A stretch of DNA of 64,000 bases from Rossellomorea orangium (GTDB taxonomy: Bacteria; Bacillota; Bacilli; Bacillales; Bacillaceae_B), in assembly GCF_019334305.1 (NCBI RefSeq), contig NZ_JAHWGH010000032.1, positions 1-64,000 of the forward strand, given 5' to 3'. A program made the translations under genes and the position numbers. This document shows positions 63,296 to 64,000 of the stretch, one piece after another (the first letter of the stretch is position 1; every line of letters starts with the position of its first letter). The notes under the pieces were generated by a model. It did not search any database. It had not been told where the DNA came from and saw only the letters and a list, made by a program, of their open reading frames with translations.

Positions 63296-64000
63296 TTATT
63301 CAGCCAAAGCTTCTGCTTTCAAAGCTTCTGCTTTGTTCGTACGCTCCCAAGGAAGATCAAGGTCGTTACGGCCGAAGTGTCCGTAAGCAGCTGTCTGCTT
63401 GTAGATCGGACGACGAAGGTCTAACATTTTGATGATTCCAGCCGGGCGCAGATCAAAGTTATTACGAACCACGTCAATTAGAACGTCTTCTGATACTTTA
63501 CCTGTTCCGAATGTATCAACGGAGATGGACACCGGTTGTGCAACCCCGATTGCATACGCCAATTGAACTTCACATTTTTCAGCAAGTCCTGCTGCTACTA
63601 TGTTTTTCGCTACATAACGCGCTGCGTAAGCCGCTGAACGGTCCACTTTCGTTGCATCCTTACCAGAGAATGCACCTCCACCGTGACGCGCGTATCCGCC
63701 ATATGTGTCAACGATGATTTTACGTCCTGTTAATCCTGCATCACCTTGTGGTCCACCGATTACGAAGCGGCCAGTCGGGTTGATGAAGTATTTCGTTTCT
63801 TCATCGATCAGTTCTTTCGGTACAACTGGGTCAATGACATATTCTTTCAGGTTGCGCTGAATTTGCTCAAGCGTCACTTCAGGATGATGCTGAGTAGAGA
63901 TAACGATTGTGTCGATGCGAACCGGCTTGTCGTTTTCATCGTATTCAACGGTTACTTGCGTTTTTCCATCCGGACGAAGGTAAGGAAGAATTTCTTCTTT
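63296..64000 (-). CDS. metK: S-adenosylmethionine synthetase (partial, 5' end outside window)
   Basis: C-terminal 234 residues of MetK, which makes SAM from methionine and ATP. Visible motifs: ISTQHHPEV near the window edge, [52 protein letters not shown] (phosphate loop and Gly-rich metK signature), KIDLPWE-type end (DLDLPWERT). The reading frame is open to base 64000, so the start lies to the right. A SAM riboswitch upstream would be expected but is not in view. Confidence 0.97.
   Translation of the reverse strand, partial: KEEILPYLRPDGKTQVTVEYDENDKPVRIDTIVISTQHHPEVTLEQIQRNLKEYVIDPVVPKELIDEETKYFINPTGRFVIGGPQGDAGLTGRKIIVDTYGGYARHGGGAFSGKDATKVDRSAAYAARYVAKNIVAAGLAEKCEVQLAYAIGVAQPVSISVDTFGTGKVSEDVLIDVVRNNFDLRPAGIIKMLDLRRPIYKQTAAYGHFGRNDLDLPWERTNKAEALKAEALAE

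Overview
The window is a 64 kb chromosomal stretch from a low-to-moderate-GC, endospore-forming member of the Bacillaceae. Most genes and their order match the yt-- region of the Bacillus subtilis chromosome (aroA-ccpA-motPS, ytxGHJ, murC, sftA-ytpRQP, ytoP-ytzB-ytnP-trmB-ytmP-amyX, thpR-ytkP-pepV-ytzE, ytgP-ytfP-cse60, leuS, ytzC-ytqA-ytqB, ytpAB, ytoA, metK). Several features suggest a marine or soil Bacillus outside the B. subtilis group, perhaps near Rossellomorea: a Na+-type MotPS stator, an InhA protease, a 3-hydroxybutyrate module and family-specific repeats. The genus is an inference only. No phage, IS element, CRISPR array, rRNA or tRNA gene was seen.

Layout. 1-390: end of a dispersed repeat, then a lipoprotein of unknown function. 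1.5-8 kb: motS, motP, ccpA, aroA, then a divergent FtsA/PilM-like gene with a long repeated C-terminal region. 8-18 kb: stress and envelope genes (two YtxH-type proteins, YtxG, YtxJ) with good sigma-B promoter matches, an M29 aminopeptidase, murC, a nicotinate phosphoribosyltransferase with an unknown partner, and the SftA translocase. 18-22 kb: ytpR/ytpQ/ytpP with a lone EIIC-like membrane protein, then a gene-free 0.8 kb island of two inverted-repeat elements. 22-29.5 kb: a lipoprotein, ytoQ, a POT peptide transporter, a Cys/Arg/Asp-rich small protein, a DUF84 NTPase, ytoP, ytzB, ytnP and trmB. 29.6-43.8 kb: ytzH, ytmP, amyX, a NERD-domain protein, thpR, ytkP, dat, pepV, ytzE, a pseudouridine synthase, a small coiled-coil protein, ytgP, ytfP and cse60. 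44-53.5 kb: a rhodanese, leuS behind a leucine T-box, and a self-contained sigma-54 module (PAS-type activator, palindromic enhancer site, -24/-12 promoter, GntP permease, 3-hydroxybutyrate dehydrogenase). These are followed by a cupin, a candidate small RNA gene and an MFS exporter. 53.6-64 kb: a short unannotated gene coupled to ytzC, ytqA-mnmM, an LLM oxidoreductase, the InhA metalloprotease, ytpB-ytpA, ytoA, a GNAT-like gene and the 3' part of metK.

The sequence is mostly ordinary core genome. The least explained elements are: the candidate small RNA at 52.1 kb with its own promoter and terminator; the sigma-54 hydroxybutyrate circuit; the FtsA-like protein with beta-rich repeats; the structured ytzB leader; the palindrome upstream of the nicotinate phosphoribosyltransferase; and the families of dispersed and tandem intergenic repeats. 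One of these families (core GGGACGGACC) is used repeatedly as terminator stems. All family assignments are from reading motifs and remembered homologues; no database search was run.
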